Positions 15,873 to 22,632 of a stretch of DNA of 25,963 nucleotides are shown here, in pieces. The stretch is from an uncultured Saprospiraceae bacterium (GTDB lineage Bacteria > Bacteroidota > Bacteroidia > Chitinophagales > Saprospiraceae), in contig CAKUWM010000012.1 of the NCBI GenBank assembly GCA_934699305.1, forward strand, positions 1 through 25,963, read 5' to 3'. The notes under the pieces are model-generated. The model worked only from the letters and a program-made list of their open reading frames with translations, ran no database searches and was not told where the DNA came from. Position numbers and translations under genes: made by a program. Every line of letters begins with the position of its first letter. Positions within the stretch are counted from its first letter, which is position 1.

Positions 15873-16544
15873 CTATTCACTTATGATATTTAAACACGCC
15901 TGCCAAAGATTGGTTGCCGGCAAAGGCGCTTCAAAAGAATTAACCTCTTGAGTCACCGGATGTTGGAAACTCAACCTCCATGCGTGTAGGCTTATGCTTC
16001 TATCTTTATTGCCTCGCCTGGCTCCGTACTTGACATCTCCTTGTATGGGGCATCCTACAGCAGCTAATTGCGCCCTGATCTGATGATGCCTTCCCGTCTG
16101 AGGATGTAGGTTGACGATGGTGTATTTATCTGTATTTCCCAATACTTGAAAGTGGGTGATAGCCGCTTGTTCAACTTCTTCCGGTTGGGCAACTCTTATT
16201 TTAGACTTATTGCCTGTTCGGTTGTCATCGATGATATGGCTAAGTGTGCCGGATGTATCAGGCATTTGCCCTTCTACTAAGGCAAGATAGGTCTTATGGA
16301 CATTCCGGGATTTGAACAATTGACTTAGCCACGCAGCTGATTTATTATTCTTGGCGAGCAATACCAGGCCGGAAACAGGACGGTCTATGCGATGAACCAA
16401 AAAGAGGTTGTGGTGAAAATATTTCTTACACAAATCCAAAAGACTGGTATCGCCCGTTTTATCCGGCTGCACCGGTTGTCCTGCCAATTTGTTGATGATA
16501 CAAAATTGATGATTTTTCGCTAAAACCTGATCGCTGAATGTCAT
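15873..16544 (-). CDS. RluA-family RNA pseudouridine synthase
   Basis: This 223-residue enzyme should isomerise uridine to pseudouridine in rRNA or tRNA. The catalytic motif is HRIDRPVSG (51-59) with Asp54, and the second signature, PQTGRHHQIRAQLAAVGCPIQGDVKYG, lies in the C-terminal half. It is short for RluA/C/D and lacks an S4 RNA-binding domain, which fits the single-domain RluA/TruC-like group; the target site is not predictable. It overlaps the small upstream gene by one base (TAATG) and is followed by thiL two bases later. The Met at 16544 follows directly from this overlap. Confidence 0.93.
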   Translation of the reverse strand: MTFSDQVLAKNHQFCIINKLAGQPVQPDKTGDTSLLDLCKKYFHHNLFLVHRIDRPVSGLVLLAKNNKSAAWLSQLFKSRNVHKTYLALVEGQMPDTSGTLSHIIDDNRTGNKSKIRVAQPEEVEQAAITHFQVLGNTDKYTIVNLHPQTGRHHQIRAQLAAVGCPIQGDVKYGARRGNKDRSISLHAWRLSFQHPVTQEVNSFEAPLPATNLWQACLNIISE

Positions 16545-16708
16545 TATTTGATTTCTTCGTAATCTGTATATTCTTTATCTGACGGGCGTTCTTCCGGTCG
16601 TGTCTGCTCACGCATATCATTCCTTTCCTTAATGGCACCATTGATCTGTCCAAAACGGTACATTTTGTAAATGATGTATCCTATTGCTATAATGACAATA
16701 AATTTCAC
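16544..16708 (-). CDS. Small membrane-anchored protein, 54 residues (DUF4834-like)
   Basis: This short gene begins at a GTG and encodes one hydrophobic helix (FIVIIAIGYIIYKMYRFG, about residues 3-20). A highly charged tail follows and ends in EYTDYEEIK. The layout and acidic Y/F-EE-(I/V)-K end recall DUF4834 proteins of Bacteroidota, though it is shorter; the family link is tentative. Two observations support it as a real gene. Its stop overlaps the start of the pseudouridine synthase by one base. A near-consensus promoter (16729-16759) lies about 21 bases before the GTG. It would be the first gene of a three-gene operon. Function unknown. Confidence 0.65.
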   Translation of the reverse strand: MKFIVIIAIGYIIYKMYRFGQINGAIKERNDMREQTRPEERPSDKEYTDYEEIK

Positions 16709-16728
16709 AATGAGTCAATTATTTCTGA

Positions 16729-16759
16729 CAAAGATATAATAAATGGAGTAAAAAATCAA
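16729..16759 (-). promoter_or_regulatory. Predicted promoter of the small ORF-pseudouridine synthase-thiL operon
   Basis: On the minus strand, TTG (16759-16757), a 20-base spacer and TATCTTTG (16736-16729) match the Bacteroidota consensus. Transcription would start about 15 bases before the GTG at 16708. Confidence 0.65.
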
Positions 16760-16851
16760 TTTCAGTCCAATTTCTTATTAACCAACAAGGACACCAATGT
16801 GGGCGCAAGTCGATGGCTTATGACAATATCTCTAAAGAGGCATAAGTTGTA

Positions 16852-16917
16852 AATTTGCGACAGCAGGAATTATCCGGATAGAGAGGGTTGAGGATTGAGG
16901 ATTGAGGACTGAGGGCT
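16852..16917 (+). repeat. Core plus heptamer repeat element E1
   Basis: A core (16852-16882, containing GACAGCAGGAATTATCCGGA) is followed by five direct heptamers of the GAGGNYT type (16883-16917). The core matches those at about 20040-20077 and 20971-21010, but lacks an 8-base TACTTACG segment present in both. Confidence 0.75.
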
Positions 16918-16990
16918 GACCACCTTCACCAGAACACTGATCACTCGATTACCATATCACTCAATCACCCTTAAACTTTAACACTTTATA

Positions 16991-17022
16991 TTTGGGAATT
17001 TGATTTTTTATAATTAGCTTTG
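16991..17022 (+). promoter_or_regulatory. Predicted promoter of the secreted protease
   Basis: TTTG (16991-16994), a 20-base spacer and TAGCTTTG (17015-17022) match the Bacteroidota consensus at both elements. Transcription would start near 17029, about 23 bases before the ATG at 17052, which points to that ATG as the natural start of the protease. Confidence 0.65.
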
Positions 17023-17051
17023 GTCTTTATTAATCTTTTAAATCAACTATC

Positions 17052-17143
17052 ATGCCACGACAATTCCCAATTCCCAATTCCCAATTCCCAATTCCCAATT
17101 CCCAATTCCCAATTCCCAATTCCCAATTCTAATTTTCATTTTA
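17052..17143 (+). other. Upstream start and signal-peptide segment, out of frame with the protease
   Basis: The ATG at 17052 opens a frame reading MPR, then repeats of QFPIPNS, and stops at 17130-17132. The protease frame is also open through this stretch back to a stop at 17039, but contains no ATG, GTG or TTG before 17144. In the protease frame the bases just before 17144 encode the hydrophobic PILIFIL. This continues as MIMGF and ends at HSQ, making a convincing signal peptide. The two frames join if the heptamer count changes from nine to ten, seven, four or one. Confidence 0.7.
17061..17130 (+). repeat. Heptanucleotide tandem repeat (CAATTCC)9 plus CAATTCT
   Basis: Nine perfect copies of CAATTCC (17061-17123) are followed by one variant copy, CAATTCT (17124-17130). 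Because seven is not a multiple of three, each copy gained or lost changes the frame between the ATG at 17052 and the protease. Three units encode QFPIPNS. Confidence 0.95.
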
Positions 17144-19312
17144 ATGATAATGGGATTCACGCCCATCCATTCCCAAGTACTTACCAGACATCTTGCACCG
17201 GATCAAAACACAGAGGAGATTATTCCATTCCCGCTTGATGAAAATATTCCATATTATATGCAACCCGAAGTGGATTTTGACAAGGTTTTAGAACAAGATA
17301 TGGCGAATGGTATCACCATTCCACGATTTGCTGTAAAAGTAGAACAAAATTACACCGTAAAAGACGGATTATGGAGTCAACTGGGTGGAATGAGGATATG
17401 GCAGATAGGATTTTCTGCATCCGATGCCAGTTCGTTGAATTTCTTGATATCCGACCTCAATCTACCTATAAAATCAGAAATGTTTATCCTTTCCAAAAAT
17501 GGTAGGATAATACATGGTCCGATCACTCCTGATGTTGTTTTTGATCATGTATATGCATCTGATATTATTGAATCTAATGATGCGATAATAGTAGTAAAAT
17601 GCAACAAAGATAATTACAATCAATTTTCGATCAATGTCAATGGGGTATGTCAGGGCATTCCAAAGCCAATTGAGACTCGTGATTTTGGAGATGCAGATTC
17701 TTGCAACTACGATGTCAATTGTGCGGTGGGCGCCGGTTGGGAAAATGAAAGAGATGCAGTGGCTTTGGTAATTGAAAATGGAATGTATTATTGCAGTGGT
17801 TCTTTAGTTAATGATCAATGCCAAGATCTTCGTCCATTTTTCTTGTCAGCATTTCATTGTCTTGATATAAACAAAAATAACCAAATTGATGAATCTGAAA
17901 AGAATCTATCCAATTATGTTTATCGATTTAAATTCGAGGCAGGTACACCCACATGCCCGGGTAACAGCACCGGGACACAAGGAACATGGATAGTTTACTC
18001 CGGAGCAGCATTTCGCGCTGCCAATTATGCTACTGATTTTGCATTGGCAGAATTATATGGAAGCATAAAAAATCAACCCAGAATTGCATTGGCAGGGTGG
18101 GATAGAAGAAATATAACCCCTCAGACCACAACAATAATTCACCATCCAGCTGGTGATGCAAAAAAAATTACATTTGATTATAATCCGGCTCAACAAACTA
18201 CAATTTATGGTAGGCAATGTTGGTGGTTGCAAATTGATGATGGTGCTACTATTGGCGGCTCATCTGGTTCACCTTATTTTAATCAAAATGGAAGAATAGT
18301 AGGACAACATTTTGACACAGGTAATAAAAATTTGCCTGTTTGTGATAGACAAGACAAATATGGAGGTCGCTTTGACCTTTCTTGGACAGGAGGAGGTTCA
18401 GATGATACTCGACTAAGTAATTGGCTTGGTGATTCAAATTCGCCGAATACAACCAATACGATCAGATCTTCTTCCATCAACTTTACTGGAGGAGTAATAT
18501 CACCCAATAATGAATTTTTGATATGCACTACCAATAAGCAATTTGATTTATCTAATCCTATACCCGGTAGCAGTGTCACATGGAGTGTAAGTAATCCGGG
18601 ATTATTTGCAACCACCGGAGGCGCAATGTCCGCCGGAACTGGCACTACAGCAATTCTTAGAGCGATAAACAGTGCTACATCAGGCAGTGCTATCCTTACT
18701 TTCATTATGACTCAATCCGGTTGTCCGGATGTTATAATTACACGTGAATTATGGGTGGGTTCGCCGAATTTTGGGCTGGATTATTTGGATTATATTTGTC
18801 TCGGAGACAGAGAAGTAGCATCCATTGATATTTATGGTACGTATGGAATGAGTTTGGGCACAATATCATGGTCATTCAGTGGGGCAATCTCAGGTGTGGA
18901 ATCTACTGCTATAGCAAGATATCAAGGAATAAGTATAGGCTGGGGGAATATATGCCTGACAGCAACCAATGGCTGTGGCACGACTACCAAATGTTTTGAG
19001 GTATATGTGGATGATTGCAAGAATTATTCTATTAATAATCCAAATAATGAAAGAGAACCTGAACAGATGTATATACCAATATCCTTAACTATATCTCCTT
19101 CTCCTGTAAAGGACGTTTTGACCGCCCGTTTAAGCAATATAGTGCCTGAATCTTCATTGACCATTACCAACCCAAATGGTCAAATAGTCCTCTTCTTGCC
19201 TGTAATAGATACTAAAGTGGATATTAATATGTCACAATATCCTTCAGGAGTGTATTTTATTCAATACAAAAGCAAAGACCAAATTATTACCACTAAAATA
19301 ATCAAACAATGA
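17144..19312 (+). CDS. Lysyl endopeptidase-like serine protease with T9SS type A sorting domain
   Basis: The frame from 17144 gives 722 residues. The central part resembles chymotrypsin-fold lysyl endopeptidases: CNYDVNCAVGAGWENERDAVA (187-207), SAFHCLD (235-241, His238), ATDFALAEL (296-304, Asp298), AGWDR (317-321), HHPAGDAKKI (333-342) and GGSSGSPYF (371-379, nucleophile Ser374). Two Ig/PKD-like segments follow (about 450-538 and 545-625). The C-terminal ~75 residues (LTISPSPVKDV to YPSGVYFIQYKSKDQIITTKIIKQ) are a type A sorting domain, so the protein should be exported by T9SS and attached to or released from the surface. From 17144 only about ten residues precede the likely signal-peptidase site after HSQ, too few for export. 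The true start is probably 17052, currently out of frame across a heptamer tract. It overlaps the next gene by ATGA. Confidence 0.9.
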   Translation: MIMGFTPIHSQVLTRHLAPDQNTEEIIPFPLDENIPYYMQPEVDFDKVLEQDMANGITIPRFAVKVEQNYTVKDGLWSQLGGMRIWQIGFSASDASSLNFLISDLNLPIKSEMFILSKNGRIIHGPITPDVVFDHVYASDIIESNDAIIVVKCNKDNYNQFSINVNGVCQGIPKPIETRDFGDADSCNYDVNCAVGAGWENERDAVALVIENGMYYCSGSLVNDQCQDLRPFFLSAFHCLDINKNNQIDESEKNLSNYVYRFKFEAGTPTCPGNSTGTQGTWIVYSGAAFRAANYATDFALAELYGSIKNQPRIALAGWDRRNITPQTTTIIHHPAGDAKKITFDYNPAQQTTIYGRQCWWLQIDDGATIGGSSGSPYFNQNGRIVGQHFDTGNKNLPVCDRQDKYGGRFDLSWTGGGSDDTRLSNWLGDSNSPNTTNTIRSSSINFTGGVISPNNEFLICTTNKQFDLSNPIPGSSVTWSVSNPGLFATTGGAMSAGTGTTAILRAINSATSGSAILTFIMTQSGCPDVIITRELWVGSPNFGLDYLDYICLGDREVASIDIYGTYGMSLGTISWSFSGAISGVESTAIARYQGISIGWGNICLTATNGCGTTTKCFEVYVDDCKNYSINNPNNEREPEQMYIPISLTISPSPVKDVLTARLSNIVPESSLTITNPNGQIVLFLPVIDTKVDINMSQYPSGVYFIQYKSKDQIITTKIIKQ

Positions 19313-20007
19313 AAATACCAGTATATTTTTTGATTCTAATATTAGAATTTATTGCCAATATAAGCGTAGCGGGTCAGAATAATACCTTAAAAGTGTACAC
19401 CGCATACTCCATTGGAAAAGTGGACAAAAGGATAGATTTTTTAAGAGAAAATTATACGTCAACTGTAGTTCAAACAGCAATAAACAATTTGAAAAACAAT
19501 ACTCCCGATGATGAACATGCTATAGGGGTGAGTTATGTTAGAAAACTTAATAAAAGACTTGGTTTAGGCATAGATATAGGATATGCTCAATTAGTACAGG
19601 ACTTTCTACTTCCGGCTAATGGACAATCTTATTTTGACGCTCATGGTGAAATTTTTTTCTGGCGAGACAAGTCATGGTATCATTTCATACAGATAGGTCC
19701 ACAAGTTCAGTATTTATTCACGACAGGTAAGTTTAATTTTGGAGTTAATCTACAAGCCATTGGAAACGTATCATTTAGAAAACACATTAAAGCTTTTAAT
19801 CTTACACGAAATAAAACAGAATACTTCTCTACAGAAGTTTACCCCGGATTAACCTTTGGATATTGGCGGCTTCATGCAAATATTGGGTATAGAGCCCTTC
19901 ACTGGAAATACCGGGACGACGCCATCGCCAATAATGGATTGAATCCGGATAAATACAATCCTTTTAAGATGAAGTTCACTTTGAGTTATGATATTTACCG
20001 GTGGTAA
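19309..20007 (+). CDS. Outer-membrane beta-barrel-like protein, paralogue 1
   Basis: This 232-residue protein has a signal peptide (about 1-22) and then alternating strands rich in Gly and aromatic residues. It ends in DIYRW, a C-terminal aromatic residue typical of outer-membrane barrels. I recognise no named family. Its start overlaps the protease stop (ATGA at 19309-19312), so its translation is probably coupled to the protease. It is 931 bases from a tandem copy (20240-20938). The two share long identical blocks (KSWYH to EVYPG, and ALHWKYRDD to the end), while the signal peptide, N-terminal third and a 15-residue patch near 182-196 differ. Possible roles are a surface partner or anchor for the protease, or an immunogenic surface barrel; both are inference. 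Confidence 0.85.
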   Translation: MKIPVYFLILILEFIANISVAGQNNTLKVYTAYSIGKVDKRIDFLRENYTSTVVQTAINNLKNNTPDDEHAIGVSYVRKLNKRLGLGIDIGYAQLVQDFLLPANGQSYFDAHGEIFFWRDKSWYHFIQIGPQVQYLFTTGKFNFGVNLQAIGNVSFRKHIKAFNLTRNKTEYFSTEVYPGLTFGYWRLHANIGYRALHWKYRDDAIANNGLNPDKYNPFKMKFTLSYDIYRW

Positions 20008-20197
20008 TATGGGTGACAAGATATTCCCACGATTGCGCAATTTGCGTACTTACGCCAGCGGGAATTATTCGGACAGAGAGGAATGAGGGTTGAGGAATGA
20101 GGGTTGAGGGTTGAGGAATGAGGGCTGAGGGTTGAGGATTGGGGATTGAGGATTGAAAATTATAATTCTCAATTCCCAATTCCCAATTCCCAATTCT
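20008..20197 (+). repeat. Core plus heptamer repeat element E2
   Basis: Directly after the stop codon comes a stretch identical to the one after the second barrel gene. It includes the palindrome ATTGCGCAAT (20032-20041) and a core with AGCGGGAATTATTCGGACAG. Eleven purine-rich heptamers (mostly GAGGGTT, GAGGAAT and GAGGATT; 20078-20154) follow, then three CAATTCC copies and one CAATTCT (20170-20197). The purine-rich and pyrimidine-rich arms are roughly complementary near 20141-20190 and could form an imperfect hairpin. Confidence 0.85.
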
Positions 20198-20239
20198 CAA
20201 GTATGACAATCAAGTTTTAACTGAAAAAATTATAAATTT

Positions 20240-20938
20240 ATGAAAAAGTCTATCTTTATATTAATAGCAATAATATCACTTGCTACAACGAATTTATTAA
20301 TGGCTCAAAAAAACACCATCAGATTCAATACCGGATATGCCATTGGAAAAGTGGATAAAAGGTATGACTTTCTTTACGATCAATTTCCTATGGCAATAGC
20401 CAAAACTGTAATGAATAAAATAAATGATAATACACCTGATGATGAGTATGCAATAGGAGTGGGGTACACCAGAAAAATTAATAAAAGACTTTCTGGAGGC
20501 ATGGATATAGGCTATGCTCAATTAGTGCAGGATTTTTTACTTCCGGCTAACGGTAATAGTTATTTTTTAGCTCATATTAAACCTTTCTTCTGGCGAGACA
20601 AGTCATGGTATCATATCATACAGTTCAGTCCACAAGTTCAGTATTTATTCACGACAGGTAAGTTTAATTTTGGGGTTAATCTACAAGCTATCGGAAATGT
20701 ATCATTTAGAAAACATATTAAAGCTTTTAATCTTACACGAAATAAAACCGAATATTTCTCTAATGAAGTATATCCGGGCATCTTTGCTGAATATAATCGA
20801 TTTAAGGCGACCTTAGGCATGAGAGCCCTCCACTGGAAATATCGGGACGACGCCATCGCCAATAATGGATTGAATCCGGATAAATACAATCCTTTTAAGA
20901 TGAAGTTCACTTTGAGTTATGATTTATATCGGTGGTAA
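20240..20938 (+). CDS. Outer-membrane beta-barrel-like protein, paralogue 2
   Basis: This is the tandem copy of the preceding barrel gene, also 232 residues, with a clear signal peptide (MKKSIFILIAIISLATTNLLMAQ, cut after residue 23) and a C-terminal YRW. Its last ~100 bases differ from paralogue 1 at only about three positions, and the following intergenic segment is identical for some 47 bases, whereas the 5' third has diverged much more. The duplication unit is 931 bases. There is no overlap with an upstream gene, so unlike its partner it needs its own translation start and perhaps its own promoter, but none is obvious in 20198-20239. Function unknown. Confidence 0.85.
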   Translation: MKKSIFILIAIISLATTNLLMAQKNTIRFNTGYAIGKVDKRYDFLYDQFPMAIAKTVMNKINDNTPDDEYAIGVGYTRKINKRLSGGMDIGYAQLVQDFLLPANGNSYFLAHIKPFFWRDKSWYHIIQFSPQVQYLFTTGKFNFGVNLQAIGNVSFRKHIKAFNLTRNKTEYFSNEVYPGIFAEYNRFKATLGMRALHWKYRDDAIANNGLNPDKYNPFKMKFTLSYDLYRW

Positions 20939-21251
20939 TATGGGTGACAAGATATTCCCACGATTGCGCAATTTGCGTACTTACGACAGCGGGAATTATC
21001 CGGACAGGGATGGTTGAGGATTGAGGGTTGAGGAATGAGGGCTGAGGGTTGAGAAGGGAATTGAAAATTGAGAATTGAGAATTGAAAATTCTGGATAAAC
21101 CCCCATTTCCCATTTTCCATTTTCCATTCTCCATTCTCCATTCTCCATTCTCCATTCTCCATTACAACAGCAAAAAACTTGCAAGATAAAACTTGAGATT
21201 CCCAATTGTTACAGATACTGACTTATATTTACAGTTCAAAATTTACTGCAT
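20939..21251 (+). repeat. Core plus heptamer repeat element E3, filling the gap before pabB
   Basis: The segment repeats E2's post-stop sequence, including ATTGCGCAAT (20963-20972) and the GACAGCGGGAATTATCCGGA core. Five GAGGNNT heptamers (21016-21050), an AT-richer run of GAATTGA/AAATTGA heptamers (about 21059-21090) and nine pyrimidine heptamers of the CCATTYT type (21103-21165) follow. The remainder (21166-21251) is AT-rich leader to pabB without a clear promoter. Confidence 0.85.
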
Positions 21252-22511
21252 TTGTTTGTTCATAATATCAACCAATGGCTTGCCTCCTTTGACTATCATC
21301 TCCGGTTAGATAGCAATGGCTATGATCAGGATAATTACCATAAGCACGAATCATTAATTGGTTGTGGTGTTATAGATTTTTTTCAAATAAAGAGCATACA
21401 TAATACTTCTCACACTGATCTCAAAAACTTCTTACATAGAAATAAAGGTCGGTACATAATGGGGCATATTAGCTTTGAAGCCAAGGATATATTTGAGCAC
21501 TCTTCGACATCTCTTCCAATATACATCGATACTCCACTCATCACCTTTTTTGTTCCCAAACATATTCTAAGTGTGCAGGGTGGGGAGGTCAATATCCTTT
21601 CATCTATTCTTTCTGATGACGAAGTCCTGAATGAAATAGCAAATTCCAAAACAATTCCAAAACATCCATATATAGAAGGGCATGGCGGCTTTGCCATAAC
21701 AAAGGAGACCTATATCCGGGATGTAAAACAGTTAATTCAGCATATTCAACGAGGTGATATATACGAAATAAACTACTGTCAACCTTACCACATTCAAGGA
21801 ATCGACTTGAACCCATATTTTTTTTATGACAAAATGAGAAATGTATCACAGCCTCCATTTGGTGCCCTTTACCGTATCGGCCAACAGTTTCTATGTTGTG
21901 CCAGCCCTGAACGGTTTGTTGCTCGACGTAATACAAAGCTGATTACTCAACCCATTAAAGGAACTAATAGAAGATTAGCTAATGCAGAAGCCAACAAACA
22001 ACAGCAACATCTATTGCGAGAAAGTCAGAAGGAACGTTCCGAAAACGTGATGATTGTTGACCTCATGCGCAATGACCTCGCCAAGATATGTCTTCCCGGC
22101 TCCGTGCTTGTTGATGAATTATTTGGAGTCTATGCCTTCCGTCATGTAAACCAAATGATTTCTACCATTTCAGGAAAAACAGAAAAACCTATCAATATAG
22201 TATCAGCTATGGATGCACTGTTTCCGATGGGTTCCATGACGGGAGCGCCCAAGGTTAGTGCATTACAACTTATTGACCGGTATGAATCCTTTACACGTGG
22301 CTTATACTCGGGAACTGTGGGTTATATCGACCCTTCGGGAGATTGGGATTTTAATGTGGTTATCCGTTCACTTGTTTATGATATGACAACACAAAAAGCA
22401 TCCATTTCAGCCGGAGGAGCTATTACAGCTTTGTCTGATCCGGTAGGTGAATATGAAGAAAGTATCCTTAAAATGGAAAGTATTCTCACCTTACTTCAGG
22501 AAATGGGCTAA
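21252..22511 (+). CDS. pabB: Aminodeoxychorismate synthase component I
   Basis: This 419-residue chorismate-utilising enzyme should make 4-amino-4-deoxychorismate for p-aminobenzoate and folate. Conserved blocks are INYCQPY (173-179), CASPERF (216-222), PIKGTNRR (234-241), SENVMIVDLMRNDL (263-276), FPMGSMTGAPK (324-334) and YSGTVGY (352-358). The Lys in PIKGT (Lys236) is the nucleophile typical of PabB, where anthranilate synthase has Ala, so this is PabB rather than TrpE. The start is a TTG at 21252; no ATG occurs in frame until residue 70, which lies inside the fold, and the frame is closed upstream at 21219. PabA and PabC are not in the window. The N-terminal region is compact compared with E. 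coli PabB. Confidence 0.93.
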   Translation: MFVHNINQWLASFDYHLRLDSNGYDQDNYHKHESLIGCGVIDFFQIKSIHNTSHTDLKNFLHRNKGRYIMGHISFEAKDIFEHSSTSLPIYIDTPLITFFVPKHILSVQGGEVNILSSILSDDEVLNEIANSKTIPKHPYIEGHGGFAITKETYIRDVKQLIQHIQRGDIYEINYCQPYHIQGIDLNPYFFYDKMRNVSQPPFGALYRIGQQFLCCASPERFVARRNTKLITQPIKGTNRRLANAEANKQQQHLLRESQKERSENVMIVDLMRNDLAKICLPGSVLVDELFGVYAFRHVNQMISTISGKTEKPINIVSAMDALFPMGSMTGAPKVSALQLIDRYESFTRGLYSGTVGYIDPSGDWDFNVVIRSLVYDMTTQKASISAGGAITALSDPVGEYEESILKMESILTLLQEMG

Positions 22512-22601
22512 ACAGGCTGTAGTCCCCATTGATTATTATCTTTTCTACTTAGCAATAGAGGAAAAACACGATTTGTATTTCACTTTCAAATAACAAGCGT
22601 G

Positions 22602-22609
22602 TATTTTTG
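22602..22609 (+). promoter_or_regulatory. Predicted promoter -7 element for the MFS gene (TATTTTTG)
   Basis: TATTTTTG is an exact TAnnTTTG match 23 bases before the ATG at 22633. The nearest TTTG upstream (22572) is about 26 bases away, which is longer than usual. Confidence 0.45.
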
Positions 22610-22632
22610 CGCTCTTTATTATCAAGAAGGTG

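Noticed and set aside
14827..16760. TPP riboswitch for the thiL operon
   Set aside because: The leader before 16708 is only about 15 bases by the predicted promoter, and no THI-box-like sequence is visible.
17020..17238. 72-codon frame from a TTG through the heptamer tract
   Set aside because: It is the third frame of the tract and runs out of frame into the protease gene; it has no domain and no ATG.
19976..20209. Minus-strand frame of 77 codons across element E2
   Set aside because: It spans the repeat core and heptamers; the same kind of frame appears in E3 and has no protein-like composition or known motif.
16852..21165. CRISPR array as an explanation for the regular repeats
   Set aside because: The 7-base units are contiguous with no spacers, and there are no cas genes nearby.
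20907..21205. Minus-strand open frames reading MENGEWRMENGEW and similar
   Set aside because: They are translations of the 7-base repeat in several frames; the period, not selection on protein, explains them.
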